A stretch of DNA of 22,500 nt from Cristatella mucedo (GCA_009760855.2 WPIO01000041.1:785001-807500); one strand, 5' to 3'; positions 9,331 to 18,860 are shown, counted from the first letter of the stretch. Notes: generated by a model from the sequence alone, not told the origin. A program made the numbers and translations.

Positions 9331-9825
9331 GTCAGCTCATCTTGCGCATTATGCTCGATAATGATGTTTTTATTGTGCCCGTCGTGTTGGCGAAATGCGC
9401 GCCAGATACCGTCGTCACTTGCAGCTGCCGTGCAAACACTAACAGGTGATAGCCCGCCCGTCGCCTATCGTCGCCGTCATCGGCCGCCAACTGCCGGTCG
9501 CTCGCGGCGCGCGGCTGAATGATGACAATGTGCCGTCTTCCCCCGCGGAGCGTGTCACCGAAGCCGGCGGTGTGTAATTGGAGCGTCGCGCTATCCCCCA
9601 CTGAATGAAGCCGCTAAATGAAAGTCAGCGTCATTACCGGGACGTCCCAGAAAAAGAGTCCGGTCCCGTCACAGTAATTTGCTACGACGGCGGCCGCGTC
9701 GACCTCGGCCGCCGTCGTAGAACCGCAGCTGCCCCGGGAAGGGCTCGTGCGGGTGCAGTGCTGGGCACGCCGCCGCCGTCGCCGCCATTGCCACCGTTGC
9801 CGTTGCCACCGCTTTCACCGCTACC
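9331..9825. other. GC-rich spacer with a hairpin at 9682-9720
   Basis: No domain-bearing frame is seen. A perfect 15-bp stem (CTACGACGGCGGCCG at 9682-9696, complement at 9706-9720) with a 9-base loop is the only clear structure. Confidence 0.5.
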
Positions 9826-10165
9826 GCCTCCTCCTCCTCCTCCTCCTCCTTCTCCTCCTCCTCTTCCTCCTCCTCCTCCTCCTCCTCCTTCTCCTCCTCC
9901 TCCTCCTCCTCCTCCTCCTCCTCCTCCCCTTCCTCCTCCTCCTCCTTCTCATCCTCCACCTCCTCCTCCTCCTCCTCCTCCTCCTCCTCCTCCTCCTCCT
10001 CCTCCTCCTCCTCCTCCTCCTCCTCCTCCTCCTCCTCCTCCTCCTCCTCATCCTCCTCCTCCTCCTCCTCCTCCTCCTCCTCCTCCTCCACATCCTCCTC
10101 CTCCTCCTCCTCATCCTCCTCCTCCTCCTCATCCTCCTCCTCCTCCTCCTCATCCTCCTCCTCCT
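9826..10165. repeat. Long (TCC)n trinucleotide array
   Basis: About 340 bases of TCC units with scattered TTC, CAT, CAC and CCC interruptions. Every frame through it is open, giving Pro, Leu, Ser, Glu, Arg or Gly runs by reading frame, so the frames are not evidence of genes. The purine strand is the minus strand; such arrays can form triplex DNA. Confidence 0.95.
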
Positions 10166-10571
10166 CTCGCGCCGCAGCGACTTGAGCGACCGACAGAAAT
10201 GGCGACTGCCCGGGACCCTGGGGCATTTATAGCCGGCCGCCATGGTGCGAACGACTGTCGGACTCGCTCGCTCGTAGCGGCTCTCTCGAATCGGGGGGGG
10301 GGGTGCATCCCAGCACAGAAGGACCGGATGTGGAGGCGGTCTATTCGCCGAGACGCGTCACCAAGGCTCCGCCACCTCGGCGCGCACGGACACCGCGATG
10401 CAGAACGACCACCAAGCGTTCGCTCGTTTCGCTAAACAGGCGCATTTGGCTAGCAGAGCGCGCGGGGGGGGGCGCTGCGACGCAAGTGAGACGGCGAATC
10501 ACATGCGTCAGTCCTCGGCGTTCGGATGACCGAACTCAACTAGAACCGACACCAAAATGCTCGACACAAAG

Positions 10572-10871
10572 TCAGAGGTCAGCTGATTTAACGCACTCTT
10601 TTTTAATGTAGCCGTCGCTCATTACTTCGCTTCGCTTCGCTTCGACTTTCGTGGCTTCGGTCTCTCGTGGTTTTTCAAAAACAAATACACGCATATTCTT
10701 TAAAAATTGATCGAGATAGCGAAAATCGTACAGCGGCGCGCGCGCGCTCGGCATTACAGCTAGATTTAAAATTACTCTACGCACGGTCTGTGGGCCTACG
10801 TATTTGAGTACCCCCGGCAAATCCTTCATTGCCAGGTGCAGCCGCTCGACCAATCCTTGCGCGTGGGCAAG
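10572..10871 (-). pseudogene. Possible LTR-retrotransposon integrase scrap
   Basis: The minus-strand frame begins AHAQGLVERLHLAMKD (about 10871-10824), which resembles the segment of gypsy-type integrases holding the catalytic glutamate (typically NGLVERFHR.LK). The frame continues about 80 residues with no further recognisable integrase landmark and ends at 10572; a stop lies just upstream. No LTRs or other domains are seen. The match is one short motif and may be chance. Confidence 0.2.
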
Positions 10872-10984
10872 ACCTTATTTCCGAAAATTCTGGTGTGATG
10901 AAACCAAGCCAATCATCGTTTTGTCATTGAACAAGTCGCACTATTTTCATAGGTTAGTGGTTTTATGTAAGATCTGTGTGTCTG

Positions 10985-11265
10985 TAGTCAAATGTGCAAT
11001 AAATACGGTATTTGCAACGTCCGATATGTTTTATTCTCTCTTATTTTGTCAACTATACATTGGTTAATACGAGTGTAATTGAGACTAAAGGAGGGCTAGT
11101 TCTTATCCGGAGGGCTCTAATAATGTCAACAACCGTATTTAGGCGGTTTTCTATGCTCTAACTATGCAAATCTTCGATTTATAGATGAATAGCCCTACTT
11201 CGCGAAAATTCACTTATCGTGGTAGAGTTTGGACCTGATCAACAGCGATAAACGAGGGACGACTG
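10985..11265. mobile_element. Terminal part of a pogo/Tigger-like DNA transposon
   Basis: On the minus strand the end at 11265 reads CAGTCGTCCCTCGTTTATCG, then an imperfect inward complement (CGATAAGTGAATTTTCGCG, 11217-11199), TAGGGCTATTCATCTATAAA and, further in, ACATTATTAGAGCCCTCC (11127-11110). This layout (CAGT...CCCTCGTTTATCGC terminal repeat, then RCGATAAGTGAA) is typical of Tigger/pogo ends of the Tc1/mariner superfamily. Only one end is found, no transposase is visible, and the inner limit is a guess. The terminal TA target is not clean. Confidence 0.6.
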
Positions 11266-11599
11266 TGGTGGCAGAAGAGCTACGCGTCATCAACGCTAGC
11301 ACCCAACGCTCGCAATGGGCGAAAAAGGATCGCCAAGTGCAAGACGTAAACCTGCGACCTGCGTCGTGAAGACCTTGAATCCTTACATTTAATGCTCAGC
11401 GAGTAGACACGCAGTGCTGCATAGCCGATGGTCGGCAGTATTGAATGTGAGCTGATTTTTCGTCACCTGCGGTCAGGTCTCTTTGGAACAGGATTGATAG
11501 CCAGATTGCTTGCAGACGCTGCAAGAGAAACGCTGGCCGAGCTCATTCAGAGGGTCGTGCGTTGCGCTTTCTGACTGACGCCAGGGTCGCCAACGACAC
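11266..11599. other. Stretch with no recognised feature
   Basis: Mixed-composition sequence between transposon remnants; no supported gene or motif is seen. Confidence 0.4.
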
Positions 11600-11680
11600 G
11601 AGCGAGTTGGTTTTACTGTCATTAAATGCTTGACAAAATTCGGCGCCATCCAAATACGAATGTCGGAAATGAAACAATGC
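11600..11680 (-). mobile_element. Small LINE family 1 remnant
   Basis: The minus strand reads SDIRIWMAPNFVKHLMTVKP, matching DIRTWMAANFLKINDDKT of the LINE at 335-1815, with similar bases at the nucleotide level. Similarity fades on both sides. Confidence 0.5.
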
Positions 11681-11718
11681 ATAACGCAACATTGCATAGA
11701 ATAATGCATAACGCGGTT

Positions 11719-11719
<1 letters not shown>

Positions 11720-11764
<45 letters not shown>
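11720..11764. repeat. (GA)n microsatellite
   Basis: About 22 pure GA units. It is the only dinucleotide purine array on the plus strand; all other long arrays have CT there. Confidence 0.95.
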
Positions 11765-11766
<2 letters not shown>

Positions 11767-11834
11767 GGCGCGATTGAAGGCTGGTAGGGATCTATGCCCC
11801 CATGCAGGGATCCAGCTGAGCCTCGACGCAGGAT

Positions 11835-11930
11835 TAACAATATGAATGCATTTTTTAGAGTGCTCTCAGAGAACCCAATCATCGTTCTATCTAGACACTT
11901 TATATTTTCTGCAAAGGAAATTGGGTTGTC
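11835..11930 (-). mobile_element. Diverged LINE/SINE 3' tail
   Basis: GTGCTCTCAGAGAACCCAAT followed by TCTATCTAGACACTTTATAT and GCAAAGGAAATTGGGTTG aligns base for base, with many substitutions, to the tail at about 370-440. This gives an old minus-strand insertion end. The body upstream (higher coordinates) is not recognised. Confidence 0.5.
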
Positions 11931-11999
11931 GGTTGCAGGAATGCAGCCGAGTTTCCGCAGCTGCATTCCTGCCGCTTCTCCTTCTTCCTTCGCGCGCGA

Positions 12000-12420
12000 G
12001 AAACCTCACAGAGATGCCCTCATTTCCGCGCCACTCCCACCTCCCCGATTTCCTAGCACCGATCGCCCGCCGCGACCGGCGTTAGCCACTCATCGCGTCT
12101 GGCTGACATCGCGCCGTCGCCCGCTGTAGGACACGCCTCCCTCGATCGTGATCGTTCCGCCGAAGCGAGGCGTACTGCCATCCCGAGGCGTCTCCGCCGC
12201 CGCGGCGCCCAACTGTCGCCAGCGCCTTCGCGTCGCTGCTGGGACGAGCAACGGTAGAGTCTTCTCCTATGCTGCGCCGCTCTCCTCCTGCGCATCACTG
12301 GCTCCTCCTGCGACCGCCATGCGAGCAGCCGCGTGTTCGCTCCCGACAGTCGCCATCTTTACCGCCGCCATCTTCCCGCCACGCCACGCGTGGCACGCGC
12401 GGATTAAATCATTCAGGTTG
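12000..12420. promoter_or_regulatory. CpG-rich island with two YY1-type sites
   Basis: CGCCATCTTT (12351-12360) and GCCGCCATCTT (12364-12374) read AAGATGGCG on the minus strand, a strong YY1 match duplicated at short spacing. On the minus strand the outer site contains an ATG (12371) that opens MAAVKMATVGSEHAAARMAV and runs 34 codons to a TAG at 12267-12269. YY1 sites with this layout often sit over start codons of ubiquitously expressed genes. No protein is recognised and there is no good donor except GCG|GTAAAG just after codon 3. Confidence 0.3.
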
Positions 12421-12435
12421 TTATCCATTTTTTTT

Positions 12436-12444
12436 TATATAAAA
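12436..12444 (+). promoter_or_regulatory. Possible TATA box
   Basis: TATATAAAA follows a T-run and lies 166 bases before the ATG of the candidate exon at 12610. It could equally be random AT-rich DNA. Confidence 0.2.
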
Positions 12445-12609
12445 CCAGAGCCCACATGGATCCGGCGCAAATCAGGTTGCATTTGGTTTATTAAAGTCTA
12501 GTCGGGACTTCTCACATAGCCCATTTTAGCGCCGTCGAGCGTTCGGACCGGGCCCGGCTGCCATGACGACCGAACGCGAGTCACGTCGTTCGTTCCGCTC
12601 TCGGGGCCG

Positions 12610-12816
12610 ATGGCGAATGGCAGTTCGTCCAGGCTCTGGGCGGAAGTAGCCGCCGCCGCTCTCCGTTCTCCTGACAATGTTCAACCTTTGGAGTCGAAAC
12701 TCGCTGCATCCTACGACTACCCGAGGCCCGACGACGACAGCGCTCCGAGTACAGCGGCGACGGCAACGACGACGATCGACGACGGTCCGTCGCGACGGTG
12801 GACGCGCCGACTAAGG
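12610..12816 (+). CDS. Candidate first coding exon (hypothetical)
   Basis: An ATG in the context GGCCGATGG opens MANGSSSRLWAEVAAAALRS, later SYDYPRPDDDSAPST, a mixed-composition acidic and Ser/Thr-rich sequence unlike the repeat-derived frames around it. A possible donor (CTAAGG|GTAGGA) lies at 12817, phase 0; without splicing the frame stops at 12849. Two upstream ATGs (about 12457 and 12564) would hinder use of this start. No domain is recognised. Confidence 0.2.
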
Positions 12817-12974
12817 GTAGGATTTAATTGCGGCAACACGCCGGAATGAAACCAGATATTTTAATCGGCAAAATTGGGTTTTATTCCATTAAAACCGACC
12901 ACCTGACTTTTTGGTCAAGGAAAAACCGAGTTTCTTCATCCTTTCGCCGCGCGCAGCCGTCGGCTCGCCGCTTC

Positions 12975-13587
<613 letters not shown>

Positions 13588-13599
13588 CACGAAACTCGA

Positions 13600-14830
13600 A
13601 AGTTGTCTGAGGACCGCGGGGCGCCAACCAGCTGGACTCGCGGCTTCCGGCTGCTAGTCTCGCAGTGTCTCGTAGAGTCTCGCCGAGTGGCCAGCGGGCA
13701 GCCTACAGGCTGGAGACTCGCGGCGAACGCGGCAGCGAGCGCCGCAGAGGCTCTCGAGACCGCTTCGCTCGCGCCCGCGCGCGACTCGTCACCGTCGCCG
13801 TCGCTCCCGCTGGCCGGCGGCGAGCGCACAGTTGCGTCCGCGTCGGGCAGACCGGACGCGCGGGCAGCGATCGCCTCACGCACGCACCTGGCGGAGGCGG
13901 CTGCTGCAACGGCGGGCTGCGCGCGGAGGCCGCCGAAGCGACCGACGACGCGTCCGAGGACGCATCGCGACGCTTTCTCTCGCTTCCGGCCGCTGCGTGC
14001 ACAGCGAGCGAGAGAGAGCGAGCGCGCGGCCGCTTAAAGTGCGCCGCGCGACGCCTCGCTTCCTTTTCTTTGTGCGCCTACGTGCGACGCTTCGCTTGAG
14101 GCGTCGATGAGTGAGAGCCGCCGGACCGCGAGAGTCCCGCGAGAGATGGTCGCCGCCGCCGCAGGCGCAGCCGCTGCTGCTGCTGCTGCTGCGTGCGCAC
14201 GCTCGTGCGCGCGCAGCCGCTGGGTGGGCGGTGGCGGTGACGAGCATTTCTCGGAAGCCACCTCCGGGCTCCTACACAGCGCTCGGCGTCGGGCGACCGC
14301 GTCTTTCAAGCCGCGCACTCACTCGCACGCTGCGTGCGGCGGCAGATGCTGCTGCTGCGGCTGCATTATTTACAGTCGGCCTCCGCAGCCGCCGCCGCCG
14401 CCGCCGGAAGTGGCCGTTTACTTTGATCCTCGAGCCCCTTTCGAGCGCGGTAAATTTTTCATGTTTCACCAGCACTGTCGCGGAAAGCCGCCGTCGCTAC
14501 ATCACCGCGACCGAGGTGATGTAGCGTGACGCTAGACCACCGAGTCCGAGTGAGCGGCAGCGGCGGCGGCGGTCGGACTCGGGAGACTCGGCGTGAGAGC
14601 CCCGCGGCGACGATGCCCCGCGGCCCCGCTGCATCCGATGAGTGGGGGATGCACGCGGGGAGGGCGTGCGACGGCGACGAGACTCCGCTGCTCGCGAATC
14701 CGCTCGTGGAGCAGGGCCTCGCGAGCTGCGCCTCCTGGCGAGCGGACGGACGGACGGGCAGCAGTCCGGCGGCGCTAACGCGCGCTGCTATTCGTGTAGG
14801 CGATAGGTGGCGATGATTGGCTTCTGACGC
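13600..14830. promoter_or_regulatory. CpG-rich island with ETS, Fox and TCF-type sites
   Basis: CpG-dense DNA with multiple overlapping open frames on both strands, none with a recognised domain. CCGGAAGTG (14403-14411) is a consensus ETS/GABP site. It is followed by GTTTAC (14417-14422) and TTTGATC, whose complement GATCAAA is TCF/LEF-like. Two inverted repeats lie at 14495-14526 and 14540-14582. This looks like a promoter region; the transcript and its direction are unknown. Confidence 0.35.
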
Positions 14831-14919
14831 CAACGAAAATCTCAGGCTAGCTCTGGTTCAACAATCAATTCTCTGCATCCCGAAAATGAAAACATAACCG
14901 TCCCGTCATCCATCGGCAG

Positions 14920-14922
<3 letters not shown>

Positions 14923-14974
<52 letters not shown>

Positions 14975-14977
14975 TTT

Positions 14978-15016
<39 letters not shown>

Positions 15017-15067
15017 GTCTCTGTCTCTCTGTCTCTCTATCTCTCTGTCTCTTTATCTGTCTCTCTG

Positions 15068-15098
<31 letters not shown>

Positions 15099-15143
15099 TC
15101 CTCTCTCTCTCTCTCTCTGTTTGTCTCTGTCTCTCTGTCTGTC
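14923..15143. repeat. CT-rich microsatellite
   Basis: CT array with TTTCT and GTCT variants; the repeated GTTTGTCTCTGTCTCT segment at about 15013 and 15119 suggests internal duplication. Confidence 0.95.
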
Positions 15144-15187
15144 TGTCTATCTATCTATCGATCCATCCATATCCATCCATCCATCCA
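15144..15187. repeat. TATC/CCAT microsatellite flanking a LINE
   Basis: TATC units pass into CCAT units that stop at the LINE 3' end; the same CCAT units resume at 16247 on the other side. Confidence 0.85.
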
Positions 15188-16246
15188 TGTAATGTAATGT
15201 AATGTATCTCCGTCTGTAACTCCACAAAGTCATAAAGACCATGTGGGTGTTACGCAGGAGAGTTTTGTATAGCGCACTCTTAGCCTAAGCGGCTTTCTGT
15301 ACGCATTCGGTAGCCAACGGACTTCGTCTCACGCAAAAAAGAGAAAGTGGGAAGCATAGCAGAGTTAGGAGAGCAGTTGAGGTAGTGAGTAGCATAGAAG
15401 TAGCAGTTCAGGACCGCTGAACAAGATGTGCCATAGTCGGCAGCAGGAGAGTAGTTGTCGTTGAGTAAGAATCGTGGAAGCGAGTTCCACAATCTAGGAC
15501 TTGCAGAGCTAAAGCTTCTGTCGCCAACTGTCTTTAAGCAGAGGAATGGGACAGCCAATTGATTGTCCACACATGACCTGAGGGCGCGAACAGGCTGAAA
15601 CTGGTGCAGCAGCTCAGCTAGGTATGAAGGAGCCAAGCCATGGCGGGCCGTGTGGGTCAGCGTAAGAACTTTGCTCTGTATCCTTTGCTCAACCGGCAAC
15701 CATCCTAGCTCCTTTAGCAAAGGAGACACGTGCTCAAACTGCTGGGACTTGAAGACCAGCCTTGCAGCCATATTCATTGTCCGCTGTAGTGGCATAATAG
15801 CTTTCTTTGGCAGCCCAGCCAAAAGGGAATTACAATAATCAAGCCGAGACAGAACTAGAGAGCTAGTTGAATTGTTTACAAGCAACTGAGGAAGACAGCT
15901 CCTTATCTTGCATAAGGATCGGACGCGATAGCCAGCTGTAAAAGCAGTCTTCTGAATGAAGCTTTTGAAATTGAGGCAGCTGTCGAACACGACATCTAAA
16001 TTTTGAGCACGTGGTGAAGGTCGCACAATAGCATCACCTATTAGAACAGCAAAGCCTTTTAATCTAGCCACACACTTAGCGTGTCCTATGAGCATCAGTT
16101 CGGTTGTATCATCATTTAATTTCAGGAAGTTTCCGACATCCAGGATCGAATATCGGCAAGGCAAGCATTCAGTTTCTCAGTTGCCGCAGCAGATTCCGAC
16201 TGTTTGAATGACAAATACAACTGAGTATCGTCAGCATAGAAGTGAT
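15188..16246 (-). mobile_element. 5'-truncated CR1/L2-like LINE (family 2)
   Basis: A minus-strand non-LTR retrotransposon that starts at the reverse-transcriptase catalytic box and ends in ATTAC-type tail repeats (15187-15207). It is distinct in protein sequence and tail from family 1. It lies precisely between two stretches of CCAT microsatellite (15160-15187 and 16247-16273), so it either inserted into the repeat or carries it as a target duplication. Confidence 0.75.
15280..16243 (-). pseudogene. Broken LINE ORF2 (family 2)
   Basis: The reading starts YHFYADDTQLYLSFKQSE (catalytic YADD at about 16236-16225), then ADIRSWMS. One missing base near 16135 shifts the frame, after which NFLKLNDDTTELMLIG, LVLSRLDYCNSLLAGLPKKA, WLPVEQRI, GLAPSYL and GDRSFSSASPRLWNSLPRF follow without interruption to a TAG/TAA-type stop at 15280. 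Only the last part of the enzyme is present, with one frameshift, so the copy is younger and less decayed than the family 1 copies but still inactive. Confidence 0.75.
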
Positions 16247-16273
16247 ATCCTATCCATCCATCCATCCATCCAT
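16247..16273. repeat. CCAT microsatellite
   Basis: Six CCAT-type units directly next to the 5' end of the family 2 LINE. Confidence 0.85.
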
Positions 16274-16569
16274 TTATCTATATTCACTCCCCGAATCCTG
16301 ACTTGATCGCTGTAACGCTGCAACGACCAGCGGTGGTGTTGCTGGCTGCACTTTCCAGCCCTGCCCAGCTTAATCGCCGATCAGGGGCCATTTGCAGAGT
16401 ACGTGTCATCGAAAACTGCTCGGGAGCGAGGCTTTGCCTCCGGAAGACAGTGAGGCGAGTGTCGTAACGGTGATTCCATTTCCCTTAGAAACCACGGACG
16501 ATTGGAGCTAGCTGCTGCTTGCCGCCTCCTCCTTACCTCCTTACCCCCCCCCCCAATCTGCCCCTTCCA

Positions 16570-16790
16570 TCCTGCTGCTGCTGCTGCTACTGCTGCAAGC
16601 TTGATGCTGCTCATGCTGCTACTCGCTGCTGCTTGCCGTTGCTGATGCTGCTTCTGACATGTTTCTGCTGCGTCTTCTAGGCAGCAGCTGCTATGCTGCT
16701 ATGCTGCCATGCTGCCGCTGTTGCCAAGCTGTTGCCATGCTGCTGCGGCTTAGCTGCTATGCGGCTTAGTCGCTCGCTGAGCTGAGCTGC
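16570..16790. repeat. CTG/GCT-rich degenerate repeat
   Basis: Begins with five or more CTG units (16572-16586) and continues as diverged TGCTGCTATGCTGC-like units. A run of nine C lies just upstream (16543-16553). Frames through it give Ala-, Ser- or Gln-rich sequence and are not convincing genes. Confidence 0.7.
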
Positions 16791-17040
16791 TGGAGTGGGA
16801 GCTTTCGTCGTTGAAGCGAACTTCCGTCGGAACTGCATCCGCGGCATCGGCTCGCCTCTTCCCTCGCGAACTCGCAGTCGATGCATCCCGAAGCAGCAGC
16901 AGCAGCATCAGTAGCAGTGGGCCGTGCGGGTGCAGTGCGGCCGCGGCGGCTTGCGAGCGGCGACGCCGAGGGGTTAACAGGTTCGGACCGGGCGGCGGCC
17001 CACGGAAACCCTTTTCGACCATGACCGCTTAGCTAGAGCG

Positions 17041-17090
17041 GCGTGTAATCAAAGCACTGTTTACTGTATAAATTAATTTTTATTGTCTTA
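17041..17090. promoter_or_regulatory. AT-rich cluster of TCF, Fox and homeodomain-type sites
   Basis: Within about 40 bases: ATCAAAG (17048-17054, TCF/LEF core), TGTTTAC (17058-17064, exact Fox consensus), and AATTAATTTTTATTG (17071-17085, homeodomain-type). It stands out from GC-rich surroundings about 2.6 kb beyond the foxG stop. Candidate enhancer; function is inference. Confidence 0.25.
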
Positions 17091-17539
17091 CCCTAGCAGC
17101 CGAGCTGTTGCCAATGCACGCCCCACATGCGGTTGCCTCGCATTCTTCTGCGGCTGCAGTGGCCACGCAAAGCATTCGCAGAGCTTTGTTTACGTCGGCG
17201 CGGTGCGTTTGCCGCAGCAGTGTTGCCGTGATTATGGTCGTCTAAATAAAGGAAATACAGTTGCAACTACGCACCTCGTGAGAACTTTCGCGTCATTGTC
17301 GCCGAGAACACATTACGTGCCGAACGTCAACAGTGTGCTATTTATTTCAAACAGCCCCTGAATAGGTTCGATACAGTGGTTGTTTGCAGAGGTAACAACG
17401 TACCACCAGCGGGGCCACCACAGCATCTGAGGTGGCGAAACAGGCTGCAAAATAACACATAAATACTTCGGCGATTAGGCAAAACATGCCGCATCAATGC
17501 GCCGCTTTGTGCGGCCGCCGCTAGTTGAACAGAGCAGCG

Positions 17540-17715
17540 CCGCGCTCCTAAATGAAGAGAAAATATTTATCAATTTTCAATGGCGAATTAAATAATGAGC
17601 CTTCGCACCTATAGTTGCCGCGCGGGGCATGAATGGCTGTCGCATAACTAAATCAACCGAATAAATCGCCCTGCCGAGTCACCGACTGTCGGCTAATTTG
17701 CCCTCATCGGACTCG
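17540..17715. promoter_or_regulatory. AT-rich pocket, candidate regulatory DNA
   Basis: AATATTTATCAATTTTCAAT, GAATTAAATAATGAG and AACTAAATCAACCGAATAAA occur close together without repeat or coding character. They resemble homeodomain- and Fox-type sites, but no exact architecture is recognised. Confidence 0.2.
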
Positions 17716-17774
17716 CAGTGCGATTCAAGAGTTAACATGGCGTCGCGTAAGCACCCCGCTGCGACGTGACTAAA

Positions 17775-17779
<5 letters not shown>

Positions 17780-17811
<32 letters not shown>

Positions 17812-17821
17812 TCTCGCTTTA

Positions 17822-17906
<85 letters not shown>

Positions 17907-18085
17907 CTCCCTCCCTATCTCTCTGTCTTCCCGTCTCTCTCTCTCTTTCTCTAACTATATATCTATCTCTTGCTCTCTCTCTCTCTCTCTCTCTCTCACT
18001 CGCTCGCTCTTACTCTCTCTCTCTCTCTCACTCGCTCGCTCTTACTCTCTCTCTCTCTCGCTCTCTCTCTCTCGCTCGATCTATC
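17780..18085. repeat. CT-rich microsatellite
   Basis: CT array with a pure run at about 17829-17903 and a duplicated CACTCGCTCGCTCTTACT segment at 17997 and 18029. Pyrimidines on the plus strand. Confidence 0.95.
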
Positions 18086-18489
18086 TTGTTCTCGCCCCCT
18101 TTGCGGCCCGCCCGCATTCCCGTGCGTCCTTCGGCTACCAGTTTTAGGCCACCTACCACCATACCATCCACCCCTCAAGCGGATCGGCAGTTCGAACGAA
18201 CTCGACGCGGATTGAACGAAAAAGACAGCGTACTCGCGCGCGCGCGATCGTGTTCGAAATCGATCTCAGAAGAGCGCCGCGGGGAGCGACGAGCGATGGA
18301 GCGGGGAGCGATCCGGGACGCGCGCGCACGCGAGCGCGAGGCGCCGATAGCGGCGGCAATACTCTGCGCGCCTGTGCGACCAGCAGCTGGACAGCTCTCC
18401 GAGCGAGACGGTGCTCCAAAAGAAATGTTTAAGCCTTCTTTTGACCTTTGGGCGGCAATGCACATACGCAAACCGAATCGAACCTGGTT
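18086..18489. other. GC-rich spacer
   Basis: Several overlapping frames are open on both strands but carry no domain. TTGACCTTTGGGC (18440-18452) contains a nuclear-receptor half-site (AAGGTCA on the minus strand). Nothing else is recognised. Confidence 0.35.
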
Positions 18490-18534
18490 TTCGCTCTCTC
18501 TTTTTTTCTCTCTCTCCCCCCTTCCTCTCTTCTT

Positions 18535-18566
<32 letters not shown>

Positions 18567-18614
18567 GCTCTCTCTCTCTCGCTCCCTCCCTCCCTCCCTC
18601 TCTCTCTCTCTCTC
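18490..18614. repeat. CT-rich microsatellite
   Basis: CT array with TTTTT, CCCCCC and CCCT interruptions; pyrimidines on the plus strand. Confidence 0.95.
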
Positions 18615-18784
18615 CTTGTGCAGTGAAAGAGCGGTAACAGTCGCCTGTTCAGAAGGCTGCCGACGCGCTAAACTAGTCCGGCCGCCGGCTTAGCCTCCTT
18701 TAAGCACGTTGCCCTTGCAGCGCTTTCGGCGTCCGTCTCCCAATGGCGACGATACCTGTAAAGACCCAGAGCCGGCCGTTGCAT

Positions 18785-18860
18785 CAATGCAGTAAATATG
18801 CGTTTAATAAACCACCAATTAAGATGTTAATTTTAATACTCTTCTAATTAATAGTTAGTC
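18785..18860. promoter_or_regulatory. Fox/homeodomain motif cluster downstream of foxG
   Basis: GTAAATA (18792-18798, Fox consensus) is followed by TTTAATAAACC, CCAATTAAG, GTTAATTTTAAT and CTAATTAATAG (TAATTA at 18845-18850), all within 70 bases and flanked by CpG-rich DNA. This dense packing of TAAT cores is typical of developmental enhancers. It lies about 0.9 kb beyond the foxG stop codon. Confidence 0.3.

Noticed and set aside
9605-10435. Very long frames giving polyproline, polyleucine, polyglutamate or polyarginine
   Set aside because: They are translations of the TCC array; all frames are open there, so openness carries no information.
16811-17032. A Ser-rich plus-strand frame beginning MKRTSVGTAS
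   Set aside because: Serine and alanine runs come from AGC/GCG repeats, and no splice or domain evidence supports it.
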